Source: Agapetus fuscipes
Taxonomy: Eukaryota; Arthropoda; Insecta; Trichoptera; Glossosomatidae
DNA: 64,000 nt
Assembly (NCBI GenBank): GCA_951799405.1
Contig: OX637337.1
Location: forward strand, 12,708,347 to 12,772,346
Direction of reading: 5' to 3'
The notes under the pieces were generated by a model. The model was not told the origin of the DNA. It made no database searches and saw only the letters and a program-made list of their open reading frames with translations. Of this stretch, positions 52,850-63,808 are shown one piece after another (the first letter of the stretch is position 1; each line of letters begins with the position of its first letter). Made by a program: the position numbers and the translations under genes.

Positions 52850-55830
52850 AAATGTTCACTGAACGAATGTTTCTCTGTTCCTGAGACGGTCGGCAAAATT
52901 GCAGGGCTTATGGTCAAGAGAGGCTGAAATTTTTATTTGTAATTACACATGCAGCGTTTGTAAGCGCAAACTCACTCATGTCTGCTTGGGGGCATGCATT
53001 CAATATGAATTATAAAATGTATGTATGCAACTTAGATTTATATTCTAAAATTAAAAACATCAAGTGCCACAATTATATGTTAGCGTGAAAGAACATTTGC
53101 CAGCTTGTGGGTGTGCATTGTATTTGAATCATCAAAACTCTTTTTGCAACTTAAGATTATAAATTAAGATAACCGTTGTTTAAGGATTTTTCAAACCCAA
53201 ACTCCTTGACCTAAGGGTTAGTATGAGGCTTACCACCCATATCGCATAAATGGGTTCACTTAACTAATGTTCCCCCTGTTTCTGAATAGGTCGGCAAAAG
53301 TTGCATGGCTTATGGTTATGAGAGGCTGAAATTTTTATTTGTAATTACACATGCAGCATTTGTAAGCGCAAAGTCACTCATGTCTGCTTGGGGGCATGCA
53401 TTGAATATGAATTATAAAATGTATGTATGCAACTTAGATTTATATTCTAAAATTAAAAACATCAAGTGCCACAATTAAATGTTAGCGTGAAATGACATTT
53501 GCCAGTTTGTGGGCGTGCATTCAATTTGAATCATCAAATAACTTTTTTTGCAACTTTAGATTATAAATTAAATTTAACATTGTTGAAGGATTTTTTAAAC
53601 TCAAATCCTTGACGGATAGGTAAGTATGAGCTTGAATACCCATATCGCAAAAAATGGTTCACTTGACAAATGTTTCCCCTGTTTTTGAAAAGGTTGGCAA
53701 AAGTTGCAGGGCTTATGTTCATTAGAGGCCTTAATTTTAATTTGTAAGTTAACATGCAGCATTTATAAGCGCGAACCCACTCATGTCTCCAGGGGGGCAT
53801 GCATTGAATATGAATTATAAAAGTTATTGTATCTGTGCAACTTAGATTATATATTCTAATATTTAAAAAAAAATCAAGTGCCACAACTATATGTTAGCGT
53901 GAAATGACATTTGCCAGTTTGTGGGCGTGCATTCAATTTGAATCATCAAATAACTTTTTTTGCAACTTTAGATTATAAATTAAATTTAACGTTGTTGAAG
54001 GATTTTTCAAACTCAAATCCTTTACTTATAGGTAAGTATGAGTCTGAATACCCATATCGCAAAAAATGGTTCACTTGACAAATGTTTCCCCTGTTTTTGA
54101 AAAGGTTGGCAAAAGTTGCAGGGCTTATGTTCATTAGAGGCCTTAATTTTAATTTGTAAGTTCACATGCAGCATTTATAAGTGCGAACCCACTCGTGTCT
54201 CTAGGGGGGCATGCATTGAATATGAATTATAAAAGTTATTGTGTCTGTGCAACTTAGATTATATATTCTAATATTTATTCTTTGATTTTAAAAAATGTAA
54301 TTTGTCATGTATGTTCCTTGACTTATAGGTTGTTATGCGGCTGACCACCCATAATATAAAAATTGGTTCACTTTGCCAATGTCACCCCTGTTTCACGGAA
54401 GGACGGCAAGAGTTGCAAGGCTTATGTTCATTTGAGATTGGGTTTTTATATTGTAGGTCCACATGCGGCATGTGTTAGCGCGAAATTATACATATCTGCT
54501 TGTGGGAATGCATTTAGTATAAATCTTAAATGATATATATCTTTGCAGCTTAGATTAGATTAGATTAGATTAGATTAAAAAAAATCAAGCGCCACAACTT
54601 TATGTTAGCGTGAAATGACATTTGCCAGTTTGTGGGCGTGCATTCAATTTGAATCATCAAATAACTTTTTTTGCAACTTTAGATTATAAATTAAATTTAA
54701 CGTTGTTGAAGGATTTTTCAAACTCAAATCCTTGACGGATAGGTAAGTATGAGCTTGAATACCCATATCGAAAAAAATGGTTCACTTGACAAATGTTCCC
54801 CCTGTTTTTGAAAAGGTTGGCCAAAGTTGCAGGGCTTATGTTCATTAGAGGCCTTAATTTTAATTTGTAAGTTCACATGCAGCATTAATAAGCGCGTACC
54901 CACTCGTGTCTCCAGGGGGGCATGCATTGAGTATGAATTATAAAAGTTATTGTATCTGTGCAACTTAGATTATATATTCTAATATTTAAAAAAAATCAAG
55001 CGCCACAACTATATGTTAGCGTGAAATGACATTTACCAGTTTGTGGGCGTGCATTCAATTTGAATCATCAAATAACTTTTTTTGCAACTTTAGATTATAA
55101 ATTAAATTTAACGTTGTTGAAGGATTTTTCAAACTCAAATCCTTGACGGATAGGTAAGTATGAGCTTGAATACCCATATCGAAAAAAATGGTTCACTTGA
55201 CAAATGTTCCCCCTGTTTTTGAAAAGGTTGGCCAAAGTTGCAGGGCTTATGTTCATTAGAGGCCTTAATTTTAATTTGTAAGTTCACATGCAGCATTAAT
55301 AAGCGCGTACCCACTCGTGTCTCCAGGGGGGCATGCATTGAATATGAATTATAAAAGTTATTGTATCTGTGCAACTTAGATTATATATTCTAATATTTAA
55401 AAAAAATCAAGCGCCACAACTATATGTTAGCGTGAAATGACATTTGCCAGTTTGTGGGCGTGCATTCAATTTGAATCATCAAATAACTTTTTTTGCAACT
55501 TTAGATTATAAATTAAGATTACCGTTGTTTAAGGATTTTTCAAACTCAAATTCCTTGACTTAAGGGTTAGTATGAGGCTTACCACCCATATCGCATAAAT
55601 GGGTTCACTTAACAAATGTGTCCCCTGTTTCTGAAAAGGTCAGCAAAAGTTGCAGGGCTTATGGTCATGAGAGGCTGAAATTTTTATTTGTAAATACACA
55701 TGCAGCATTTGTAAGCGCAAACTCACTCGTGTCTCCGAAGAGGAGTGCATTGAATATGAATTATAAATGTTAATGCGTCTATGCAACTTAGATTGTATAT
55801 TGTAATAATACTTTAAAAAAATTAAATGCC
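52850..55830 (+). repeat. Internal tandem array of Helitron copy 2
   Basis: Recurring GCATGCATT blocks at 52992, 53394, 53797, 54209, 54920 and 55331. Unit length is 402-416 bp; the one 711-bp spacing is explained by an inserted ordinary R1 copy (54314-54576). Units around 54580-54990 and 54990-55400 are almost identical, a recent duplication. Each unit ends in TATATTCTAATATTT-like DNA followed by a linker containing CAAGCGCCACAAC. Confidence 0.87.
54314..54576 (+). repeat. Ordinary R1 repeat within Helitron copy 2
   Basis: A full R1 copy from TTCCTTGACTTATAGG to a tail of five TTAGA units, inserted between the ...CTAATATTT and AAAAAAATCAAGCG segments of one array unit. Its sequence is closer to dispersed R1 copies than to its neighbours. 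Confidence 0.85.
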
Positions 55831-56284
55831 GCAATAAGTACGGTTTCATATAAAAAGTTGACCGAATCGATCGTCATTATTTCTAAAAAATACATGTTAT
55901 AACTGGTTGAAGTATAATTTTGAAATAAATAAAGAATATAGGTAGGTACTCAACGGAATTCAACCGAAAAAGAATCGACTTGGCAATGGCAACGATGGCA
56001 ACTTTGAAGCCTATGTTGAAGTGCTGGCAATTTATTCGAAATTCGAATGTCCAAATGAGTTTTGTTTCTCGCATAGGTTTTACATAAAAAGGTGTTGTGA
56101 TTGATCATGTTTATTTATTTAAAAAACAACAATTTAAAATCTACTAATGATGAGGAAGCACATCCCAAGTCCTGAACAATATTTGTTGTGAATATGACGT
56201 GCATCTGTTTAGGAGTTCTTCAGTTTGAATGCCATTAACGCACAACTATTTTGTATGGGGAGGCCGTTGCATTTTATAAAGATA

Positions 56285-56303
56285 AGGGATTATTATTATT
56301 ATT
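56285..56303 (+). repeat. ATT microsatellite
   Basis: (ATT)n directly beyond the Helitron 5' end. Confidence 0.8.
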
Positions 56304-56573
56304 ATCCTTTGACGTATGCCAGTTTCTAGTTAACTATGTTATATTTCAATAGATTTTTTCATGGCTCATGTATTAACACTGTTTCATTTCATTATTATTT
56401 TAAAATGATTCAAAGAAAAATAATAAGTTTTTCATTAATATTTTACATAAAAAAAAGAATGAAAATAATCCGTGCTCCTAGTAGGTACTCATTAAAAATA
56501 TAGTGAAAATAAACAGGGTTACGTGTAAAGTATTTCTTTTTTTTATACATTTTTGTTGTTGTTTTATTTTACG
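56304..56573. other. Unassigned AT-rich DNA
   Basis: No gene recognised. Confidence 0.5.
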
Positions 56574-56735
56574 TACCGCCCTTGCTGGAGGCTCATTCAC
56601 AAGAAATAATTGCACTGGCCCCTTTCTGCATTGTGTCCTCCGTGAGCGGCTCCCAAACAGCGCGCAACGCAGCGGACTGTATCTGTCGCAAATACTCCGT
56701 ACAATGTAGCTCAGTGTGCGACACAAAGGGCGGTA
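56574..56735 (-). other. GC-rich islet bounded by inverted repeats; possible exon
   Basis: TACCGCCCTT (56574-56583) and its exact complement (56726-56735) bound a 162-bp islet much richer in G+C than its surroundings. A minus-strand frame reads TELHCTEYLRQIQSAALRAV, then WEPLTEDTMQKGASAIISCE and a stop. The next minus-strand bases give a GTACGTA donor-like site near 56575. It could be an exon, or a small transposon with 10-bp ends. I do not recognise the product. Confidence 0.3.
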
Positions 56736-56747
56736 AGAGTGCATGTG

Positions 56748-56915
56748 TACCTACGCCGAGTACAAAGCATTGCGTACAAGTCCTCTCGATTGCGTGAACC
56801 GAAAAATGTATGAAAACGAAATCACTCACTAGAAATGCCCACGTATATTTCATACGTTTTTAATTTACGTCTTTGAGGGGAGTTGATGTAAGTGTCTTAT
56901 ACTAAGAGTACAGGG
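56748..56915. mobile_element. M1 MITE copy
   Basis: GCCGAGTACAAAGCATTGCG...ATGAAAACGAAATCACTCACTAG...GTAAGTGTCTTATACTAAGAG. Confidence 0.65.
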
Positions 56916-57090
56916 CAAGGAAAATAGCCACTTTGTCAATGATAAAATGTGATGTGGATTGGGGTGGATCATAAGATGATTAAAAATAAAGTATGCAATA
57001 TTTTTAGGAAATGTTAAGTTACAATAGCCATGTTGCTGTAAATAGAATACCTTTTTGTAATAAAATAATAAAATATACATGTTGATAAAT

Positions 57091-57205
57091 CAAATAAGCG
57101 AGATTGTAAATGACTGAAATCTGGAGAGTGAAGAAAAGAAAAGAGTGTGCAAGAAGAGAGTGATGAATGTTGAGGAGATGAAAGAAGTGTGAGACGACAA
57201 AACAA
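57091..57205 (+). pseudogene. LINE-G scrap
   Basis: ISEIVND, a frameshift, then KKRVCKKRVMNVEEMKEV and a stop. Confidence 0.65.
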
Positions 57206-57326
57206 AGTGCTCTGCAATTAGTGTCAAGATATTAAATTTCAAACGAAATAGGCAGTTTAGTTTCATTTACAAATATTTTCGAATTTTAAACTGTTTTAAA
57301 CACCGCGAATTGGATTTGGGAAATTT

Positions 57327-57515
57327 GAAACTGGCACTAAATACCACACACAGTTAACGACAGTTTATACCAAAATGTTTGGCGGAGACGAAAGCGTCGT
57401 GTAAACTGCATAAGTAACTGTATTGATTTTTGGACTAAAATCTGATGTCTGTAAAATATTTCCAACCTTCTCATATTTTTCTCAGTTTGACCACTACGAA
57501 AATAAGTGCGTTCTA
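57327..57515. mobile_element. M2 MITE, inverted relative to 49727-49911
   Basis: Starts GGCACTAAATACCACACACAG and ends CAGTTTGACCACTACGAAAA, then TAAGTGCG. Similar length (about 188 bp) to the other copy. Confidence 0.65.
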
Positions 57516-58119
57516 AAGAATTAAAATTAAAAATAATCACTTATTGTTACTTTTTATTTTGAGCCGCCCCAAATCAAAATGCAAAATATCCGTTTTTCTT
57601 CCGGCCGCTGTGCTTCCCATGACGGTCCAAATCTGAATTATTGCAATTCTGCAATAAAATATCCAGAACATGTCACAAAATCTCACAAACATGCAACCAA
57701 CTCATAACAAAGGAATTCAAAAGATCGGACATTCCGGGTGGGACAAAGGAAAAATGCAAATTCACAAATTTAAATTTGTGAAAAAAAAAATGTATCGACT
57801 CGTGAAGTTTTCAGGTCAAATCAATCTATTTGAAGGAGCCTATTTATTTGTGCATGTAAGTTTAAAAAAAAATATATCTGAAGAAATATCAGGTCATAAA
57901 ATACAATTATTTACGGAGATTTCATTTCATTTTTGAATAAAATGTTAAAATTGTCACATAGGCGTGAAATTCTTTTTGTTGTGTAAATTTCCCCCCTGAG
58001 ATTTTTTTTTCAAATTTAAAAACTTTATTTTTAACTTGTGTAGGTACGCTTATTACGTATTTCATTAACCTTGTTGGGTTTTGTTGAAATCGGCACAAAA
58101 TGGGAAATTAGAATATTTT
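57516..58119. other. Unassigned DNA
   Basis: No gene recognised. Confidence 0.5.
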
Positions 58120-58265
58120 CTTGGCGAGCAAATATTATCACAAGTGTACTAACCTTCAAGAACACAATATTAGTAAGCCATTTCCCCAGCCACCCGGCCA
58201 TGTGATGTCACATATTTTGATCTTTGGAATTTGTGCTGGGTTTATTGTACATTTAATGTTGGAAT
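58120..58265 (-). repeat. E1 dispersed repeat
   Basis: CATGTGATGTCACATATTTTG...GGAATTTGTGCTGGGTTTATTGT, complement of the E1 start. Confidence 0.55.
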
Positions 58266-59382
58266 GCCGTGGAATAAAATACCCTGATTACCAAGAATCT
58301 AATCTGTACTTTACTGGTGACTTACTAATCTGGTGACTTTACAAACGCGAGGTATATTTTAAATGCGCGGACTCCATTGGCGCTTTCTATAGCAATGCCC
58401 AAGTTCGCCAAGGGGTTCTTGATGTGCAATTCATAAAAAATAGCTCACACCAAGTAATTAAACTTAATCTTTATTTATTCATCTGAAGTGTGCAGAAGCT
58501 GTTTCGAAAGGAACATATTCGCCGAGGTGATCTCTAACGTCAGGGAGACTCGACAGAGCATATAAAGAAGAAGAATAATATTGATTTATTTTGTATGAGT
58601 AGGTAGGTATAGCATTATTAAAAGGTAAGTAATATGATGTTTTGTAGATTTTGCCCTATGACAATTGAAATTATGATTTGATCATGGTTCATACACGCGA
58701 TTAAAAAGTATATTCATGAAATAGGTTTCTCATTGCAGTTATGCCTTATTAATACAACCCCACATTGATTTTATCTGCCGCCGCATCGTGACGTCATTTT
58801 ATCCATACGAATCGCTTACAACTAGGGTTGGCGGAGACATTTCTCAGCGTGTCCGAAAATTTCAAATTCCTCTGTTAAACAAAAAGGAATATAAGTAAAT
58901 AGTTTTTTTTAGAATTTTTAGTACTTCGTTTTGAAAGAGTATAAACTATTTGGATTATTTTAAATATTAAGTCGATATGAAATTAATTCGCATAAATGTA
59001 AAGGTGCAAAATTGTAGAGTTAATGTACAAGACGGGAGTCGCTTGAAGGACGAGGATGTGATCCACAATACATTTATTGATTCTTTCATTGGAAAATTTG
59101 GGCTTAGGTGGAGGATGAGGCATAAATTTTTTGTGCATGAATGAATTTTAGTGTTACCTTTAGAAGTCTTCGCTAGTTGGGAAATGGATTGAACATTTGT
59201 GAATTTTCTTAAATGCTTGACTACGCTATAATTGAGCAGACAAGGCAGTGACAATCGATTCAAATCCGGTTATGCCCGATTGACGAAATTTTTGAACCTA
59301 GTTTCACAGATGTTATTGTGTAATCATTTATAACTAATTCATAACAATAAAAACAATAATTATTAGTTGTCTTCTTGATAAT
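58266..59382. other. Unassigned AT-rich DNA
   Basis: No gene recognised. 58365-58430 faintly resembles the S2 middle region. Confidence 0.45.
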
Positions 59383-59485
59383 GATGTGATAACATCGAAA
59401 GTGCTCGAGGGGATAAAACCACAGATCATAGAATATAGATAAAATCCAACTCGTGAAGAAAATTTTTGTGCTTTATTTTTCAACA
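59383..59485 (+). repeat. Hairpin-GAAA repeat, copy 1
   Basis: GATGT-GATA-ACATC-GAAA, then GTGCTCGAGG...CAACTCGTGAAGAAAA. Paired copy at 61029-61105. Confidence 0.65.
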
Positions 59486-59695
59486 CATATCTGTTCCTAG
59501 TCACGAAAAAAATAGAATGATAACATGTATTACTAAAAAACTCGGTTTACCGAAACGGAAATCACAAAGTTTCGACAACCCTGTTGATTAATATGGTACA
59601 GACCACAATGTATGGGATCATGGGTGACAGACGTGAGTATCTGGTGACATATAAAATGAGATTTTTCTGATAAGATGGAATCTCCCTCGCTGAGG

Positions 59696-59892
59696 GGTCG
59701 GTGGCGCAGTGGTTAAATAGGCAGCTTACACAATAGAAACTCCCGGGTTCGATATCAGCAGAATATGATCCCACCAGATTTAATAGATCTGGGGGATGAT
59801 TGGAGTCATTTGTTTAATCCGTGGGATCATAGGTTTATTGAGGACTCAAGTTACGGCGGGTGCATTGTAAAAATTGCATCGTGGATCACTAT
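59696..59892 (+). repeat. tRNA-headed SINE-like sequence
   Basis: GGTCGGTGGCGCAGTGGTTAA (A box) and CCCGGGTTCGATATCAGC (B box), then a ~120-bp body. A single copy in the window, so family status is uncertain. Confidence 0.55.
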
Positions 59893-60040
59893 ACTGTAAC
59901 TGTAACTGTATCTAGCTGCCATTAACGTGGCGGCCAGCCCCTTTGCGGATTTGTCTCCACTTTGTTATATCCTGGCACACTTATTTCATCTCCTTGATAT
60001 TCATCATGTACGTGTCCTTCTTTTTACTCATTCTGTAAAT
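59893..60040 (-). pseudogene. LINE-G 3' end fragment
   Basis: (CTGTAA)n tail at 59893-59912, then the complement of the final coding block, as at 28676-28975. Confidence 0.7.
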
Positions 60041-60049
60041 ACATAAAAA

Positions 60050-60176
60050 CATAACCTTACAACAACTGGGTCTTGCTTGAGAATTGGCGTTTTCTACAGA
60101 GACGACCAAGCTCGCAGAGGGCTCTTGAGGTGTGATACACACAAAAAACAGCGCTCACCAAATAAATCATCCTAAT
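60050..60176 (+). repeat. S2 SINE, 3' half
   Basis: AACTGGGTCTTGCTTGAGAATTGGCG...CTCACCAAATAAATCATCCTA. Confidence 0.88.
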
Positions 60177-61028
60177 ATTATAGCAATCCCTTTATTTATA
60201 TGCAAAATTAGTCGGATAGAATCAAAGTCAACGATCTAGGTTATTTTTTCAAAAGCTACACAATGGTATGGCAACATAGGGAATGCCATTTTCAGTGCTT
60301 CCATATGCTCCTCCATATTTATTTACCTCATTTTCTTAAAAAATACAAGATTGCAGCCTTTGGTTTTATGAGACTCAACTAGTTAAAATGAAAAATAAAA
60401 TTAAGAATTACAAAAAGAATAACAAAATGTAATTTAGGAACCTATACTATTCATTTCACTGTCAAAAACTAGTTTTTACAATGCCATTTTACGTTACCAC
60501 TTTTTTTTTGTGAAAATAACCACTGATTTTTTAAATGATTTTTTTAATGATTTTTTTATATTTGAAAAATACCAAGCCATCAAAAAAGGCTGGTTATTGT
60601 TATTTTCCAAAAAACACATTATTCTCTTATTAAAAAAAAAAACATTCAATTCAATAACCCGAAAGACTCAAAAATATAAAAGTAAATAATATTTTCAACA
60701 CATATACATAAGTCTATTGAAATGTTGACCTCACGGGTCACAAACTGTAGGAAGGATGGACTCTCTTTAATGAAAACTGGCCAACGGATGACCATTCGGG
60801 GTCATATGACCGCTAAGCAAATATCTTCTTTCATTCATTGAAATATAAAAGGTCCCGATTTTTGCAAAGATTCGACCCTAGAATTGACATGGGGTGGATT
60901 TGTAAATATTTTAGAAGATAAATTTGGACGTATAAAAAATGAAAATATGGTTTTAATAAAATATGAAAAACTCCAAACGATTATATTATGAGTCGGATAG
61001 AATGAAAGACGGCGAAGATTCAGAGAAT
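60177..61028. other. Unassigned AT-rich DNA
   Basis: No gene recognised. Confidence 0.5.
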
Positions 61029-61105
61029 GGTGTGATAACACCGAAATCGCTCGAGGAAATAAATCAACTCGTGAAGAAAAACTTTGTGTTTTATTTTTAC
61101 ATTAT
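61029..61105 (+). repeat. Hairpin-GAAA repeat, copy 2
   Basis: GGTGT-GATA-ACACC-GAAA, then TCGCTCGAGG...CAACTCGTGAAGAAAA. One stem pair differs from copy 1 as a matched change (A-T to G-C). Confidence 0.65.
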
Positions 61106-61261
61106 TGAAAAAACTAGATTGATTGGCCATGGCAATAATTTGTTTACATCGCATCGAAAAGGTGTTGAACAGTGGTGTTTATAGCTGTGTACCTGTTATG
61201 CTAGAATTAAGTTAGGCATAGACTACGCTCTCAGGCAATTCATCAAGCTCTCCCATTGTCG

Positions 61262-61330
61262 TGCTAAATTAGACTCGAACCATGGCCCGTCTGGCAGACA
61301 AGCCGGGACATTATCCATTTCACGGGCCTG
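61262..61330 (-). repeat. tRNA-like SINE head
   Basis: The complement reads GGCCCGTGAAATGGATAATG...CCATGGTTCGAGTCTAA. B box clear, A box degenerate. Confidence 0.45.
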
Positions 61331-61627
61331 CTCGAAACGTGGAAGAACTAATGTGTTCTCATAATCAAACCAGAAGTGAGATGGACTTGACTTAGAATAG
61401 ATACCTACCAGAGACGCTTCGGTGGATACTGTGCCCTGAGTTACATGATTTGTAAAATCTACACGTAAAAAATGGAAAATTTCAAACAGAAATCTAAAAC
61501 TAGAGTTACTTCTGCGTTACCTTTTTCAGATAGAAGTATGGCATGGAAGAATTACACTTACGCAGTGCCTTTGAAATGTGGATCTACCGTCGGATTTTGA
61601 AGATTTTCTGGATAGATCAAGACACAA

Positions 61628-61915
61628 ATGCTGAAGCATCCCCGTATGTATACTAGAACCAAGCTCCTGATATACACCTGGTTTACTTCACTCTTATTTA
61701 CTGGTTTTCATTCACTCGTGAATCTCATCATGCAGGGAAGAATTGAGGAAAGACGAGCTCCGGGTCTAAGAAGAACATCTTGGTTAACGAACCTGAGACA
61801 TTGGTTTAGCAGAAGCACAAGATCCCTGTTTCATGCCGCAGTATCGAAGATACAAATCGCTATGATGATTGACAATCTTCACAGAAGAGGCATAGTAAAA
61901 AAAAACGGTTTGATG
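61628..61915 (+). pseudogene. LINE-W C-terminal fragment
   Basis: YTRTKLLIYTW...MQGRIEERRAPGLRRTSWLT, then NLRHWFSRSTRSLFHAAVSK and IQIAMMIDNLHRRG, in one frame with no stop. It parallels 40851-41106 plus 41413-41470. 5'-truncated; the part between KLLI and IMQG is diverged. Confidence 0.75.
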
Positions 61916-61921
61916 ATGTTT

Positions 61922-62006
61922 CGGAGTTGTCAAAATGACGGAGTTGTCAAAATGACGGAGTTGTCAAAATGACGGAGTTGTCAAAATGACGGAGTTGTCA
62001 AAATGG
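61922..62006 (+). repeat. 17-bp tandem repeat, five units
   Basis: CGGAGTTGTCAAAATGA repeated head to tail with no visible changes. Confidence 0.95.
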
Positions 62007-62017
62007 ACTCGGCACTA

Positions 62018-62276
62018 TAATCTTAGTTGCTAAGAGATATCAACATTTAAAGCTCATATCAAATGCATGCCATTCCTTTGCCAAACTGCCCGCTTATGGA
62101 ATGAGTTACCGGTATCAAATGCTGAATGTGTACATACAAATAAAATCCAAACCTCAAATGAACATTAACCCTACAACTTTTTCCGACCTTCCCTGACACA
62201 GGGGTAACATTGGCAAAGTGAACCATTTTTTACAGTATGGGTGGTCAGCCTCATACCAACCTATAAGTCAAAGAAC
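62018..62276 (-). repeat. R1 repeat
   Basis: TAATCTTAGTTGCTAAGAG to CCAACCTATAAGTCAAAGAAC. The 5' half is excellent, the 3' half diverged. Confidence 0.88.
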
Positions 62277-62277
62277 A

Positions 62278-62440
62278 AAATTTTAATTCAAAATTTCTTC
62301 TCGGCGGGCTAACATCTCTGGTCTATGTGATTTGGGTCTTTAGCAACCAATAACACAAAACAAGTTATCCTTTTCCCTAGCAGCCTAGCTGTGTATATTT
62401 TTTGTCTTTGGAAATTGTGCCGAGTCCATTGTAAAAGTAA
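62278..62440 (-). repeat. E1 dispersed repeat, best copy
   Basis: TTTCTTCTCGGCGGGCTAAC...TAGCAACCAATAACACAAAAC...TTGTGCCGAGTCCATTGTAA. Confidence 0.65.
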
Positions 62441-62730
62441 CAGAAAGCATCTGAATGTGAGTGGATTTTTTTTCTGAGCTAGAAATAATCAAGTTTTATA
62501 ATATGCCACTAACTAACCTTTGAAACACGCGTTTGAAGATCATTTTCACCTTTTGCGGCAGAAATTCTAACACAAAACTCGATTAACGATCCAATCTAAC
62601 TTTTGACAAGTCCACACAATAATGTCCATCTTTTTTCAGAACTGTCAAATTGTACAGCACATCGAGTGGGTAGTTTTAAGATTTGCATGTAATTGTAAAT
62701 TATTAGAGCATAAAAAATAATTTCTACAAA
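62441..62730. other. Unassigned DNA
   Basis: No gene recognised. Confidence 0.5.
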
Positions 62731-62902
62731 TATTCTCTTCGCCGGGTTGAAAAATTTAAATGCCTTAGGTACAAAGTATTGGTCACCAAAGGTCCAGCCA
62801 GCCTCAAAGCAACTAGGCACTTTCTATATCGATGACCAAGCTCGCAGAGGGCTCTTGAGGTGTGATTCATATTAAAACGGCGCTCACCAAGGAAATCATC
62901 TT
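62731..62902 (+). repeat. S2 SINE, 3' two thirds
   Basis: CTTCGCCGGGTTGAAAAATT...GGTCCAGCCAGCC...GACCAAGCTCGCAGAGGGC...CTCACCAAGGAAATCATC. Confidence 0.85.
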
Positions 62903-63347
62903 GATATTTTTTACTTATATTTTTAACAGTAGGTAAACAGTTAACGTGAATCTCTGCAGAATCTTCGTAGGTATTATAAACCTCCAAAATTTCTAACATG
63001 AGAAATGCTTTCGCACATCTAACAATAAATAATTTAAAATAAAGATGAACCGGTGCCCTGAGCGAGTGCGCCGTTTCTTAAGTGCTGTAGACCCCCCTGC
63101 TATCAGTTAACAAGCTGTGATGAATGTGTAGTCAGCTTTGTTGCGCCCTGACAAGCATGCGATGAGGCATTTATTACAATATAACGGCTAATAAAAATAT
63201 ACGCGGGAAAATAAATGATGGACTTAAAAAATGTGATAACGAAAATAACACCAAGCGAGATGTGTTAAAGCTTCATTAATCAACTTAATCAAAGTTTAAT
63301 TGGATATCATATTGGGTATTAACTTAATGATATTCCGTATTTTAAAA
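62903..63347. other. Unassigned DNA
   Basis: No gene recognised. Confidence 0.5.
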
Positions 63348-63410
63348 TAATTTATTTTGTTGAGCGCTGTTTTCCTTTGTATTTGATATCTTATCCTAAG
63401 TGCCCTCATT
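63348..63410 (-). repeat. S2 SINE tail, degenerate
   Basis: AATTTATTTTGTTGAGCGCTGTTTT...CCTAAGTGCCCTC. Confidence 0.5.
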
Positions 63411-63625
63411 ATAAGAATAAAGTTAGAACTTCGTCTAGACTCTGAAATTTTCAATCAATTGTAATTTAAACCAGCGATAAGCGAAAGTTCGCACCCCGCC
63501 TGCGCTGTGTCCCATCGACAATAACTCTACCCACGATTCAAAAGATGTCATTGGGTAGTTATCAATAAATAATTCTTTAAAAAATATTAAATAATGAATT
63601 ATTAATTAATAATGTTAATACCTGT

Positions 63626-63680
63626 TTCTGGCCAGGCAAAATAGGTTGGGGAATTGCATTCCTCTTCATAAATCTTTTTT
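63626..63680 (+). repeat. S3 SINE tail
   Basis: TCTGGCCAGGCAAAATAGG...AATTGCATTCCT, then a T/A run. Confidence 0.7.
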
Positions 63681-63696
63681 TTTAAAACCTAGATTT

Positions 63697-63778
63697 TTTG
63701 TGCTTCGTTGGCGATCTATTGACTTCAGATTACGGGTTTGTCCTTTGTAGCGTTAACCGGTAGACTAAGACCGTTCAA
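63697..63778 (-). repeat. tRNA-like SINE head, degenerate
   Basis: GTGCTTCGTTGGCGATCTATTG...GTAGACTAAGACCG, complement of an eroded head. Confidence 0.45.
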
Positions 63779-63780
63779 GG

Positions 63781-63797
63781 TATATATATATATATAC
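63781..63797 (+). repeat. TA microsatellite
   Basis: Eight or so TA units followed by a T run. Confidence 0.85.
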
Positions 63798-63808
63798 TTT
63801 TTTTTTTT

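Larger units (their letters stand above)
52631..56289 (-). mobile_element. Non-autonomous Helitron, copy 2, inverted relative to copy 1
   Basis: 3659 bp on the minus strand. The 3' CTAG end is at 52631 and the 5' TC end at 56289. It is flanked by A (52630) and T (56290), the expected insertion dinucleotide. The 3' terminal 48 bases match copy 1 exactly by eye. The 5' terminus is less well preserved (TCCCTTATCTTTATAAAATG against TCTATACTTTATAAAATTC). The interior is an R1-like tandem array; there is no coding capacity for Rep/helicase. Confidence 0.88.

Noticed and set aside
54724..55374. Two identical 79-codon - frames
   Set aside because: They are identical because the 411-bp array unit is duplicated, not because of coding constraint.
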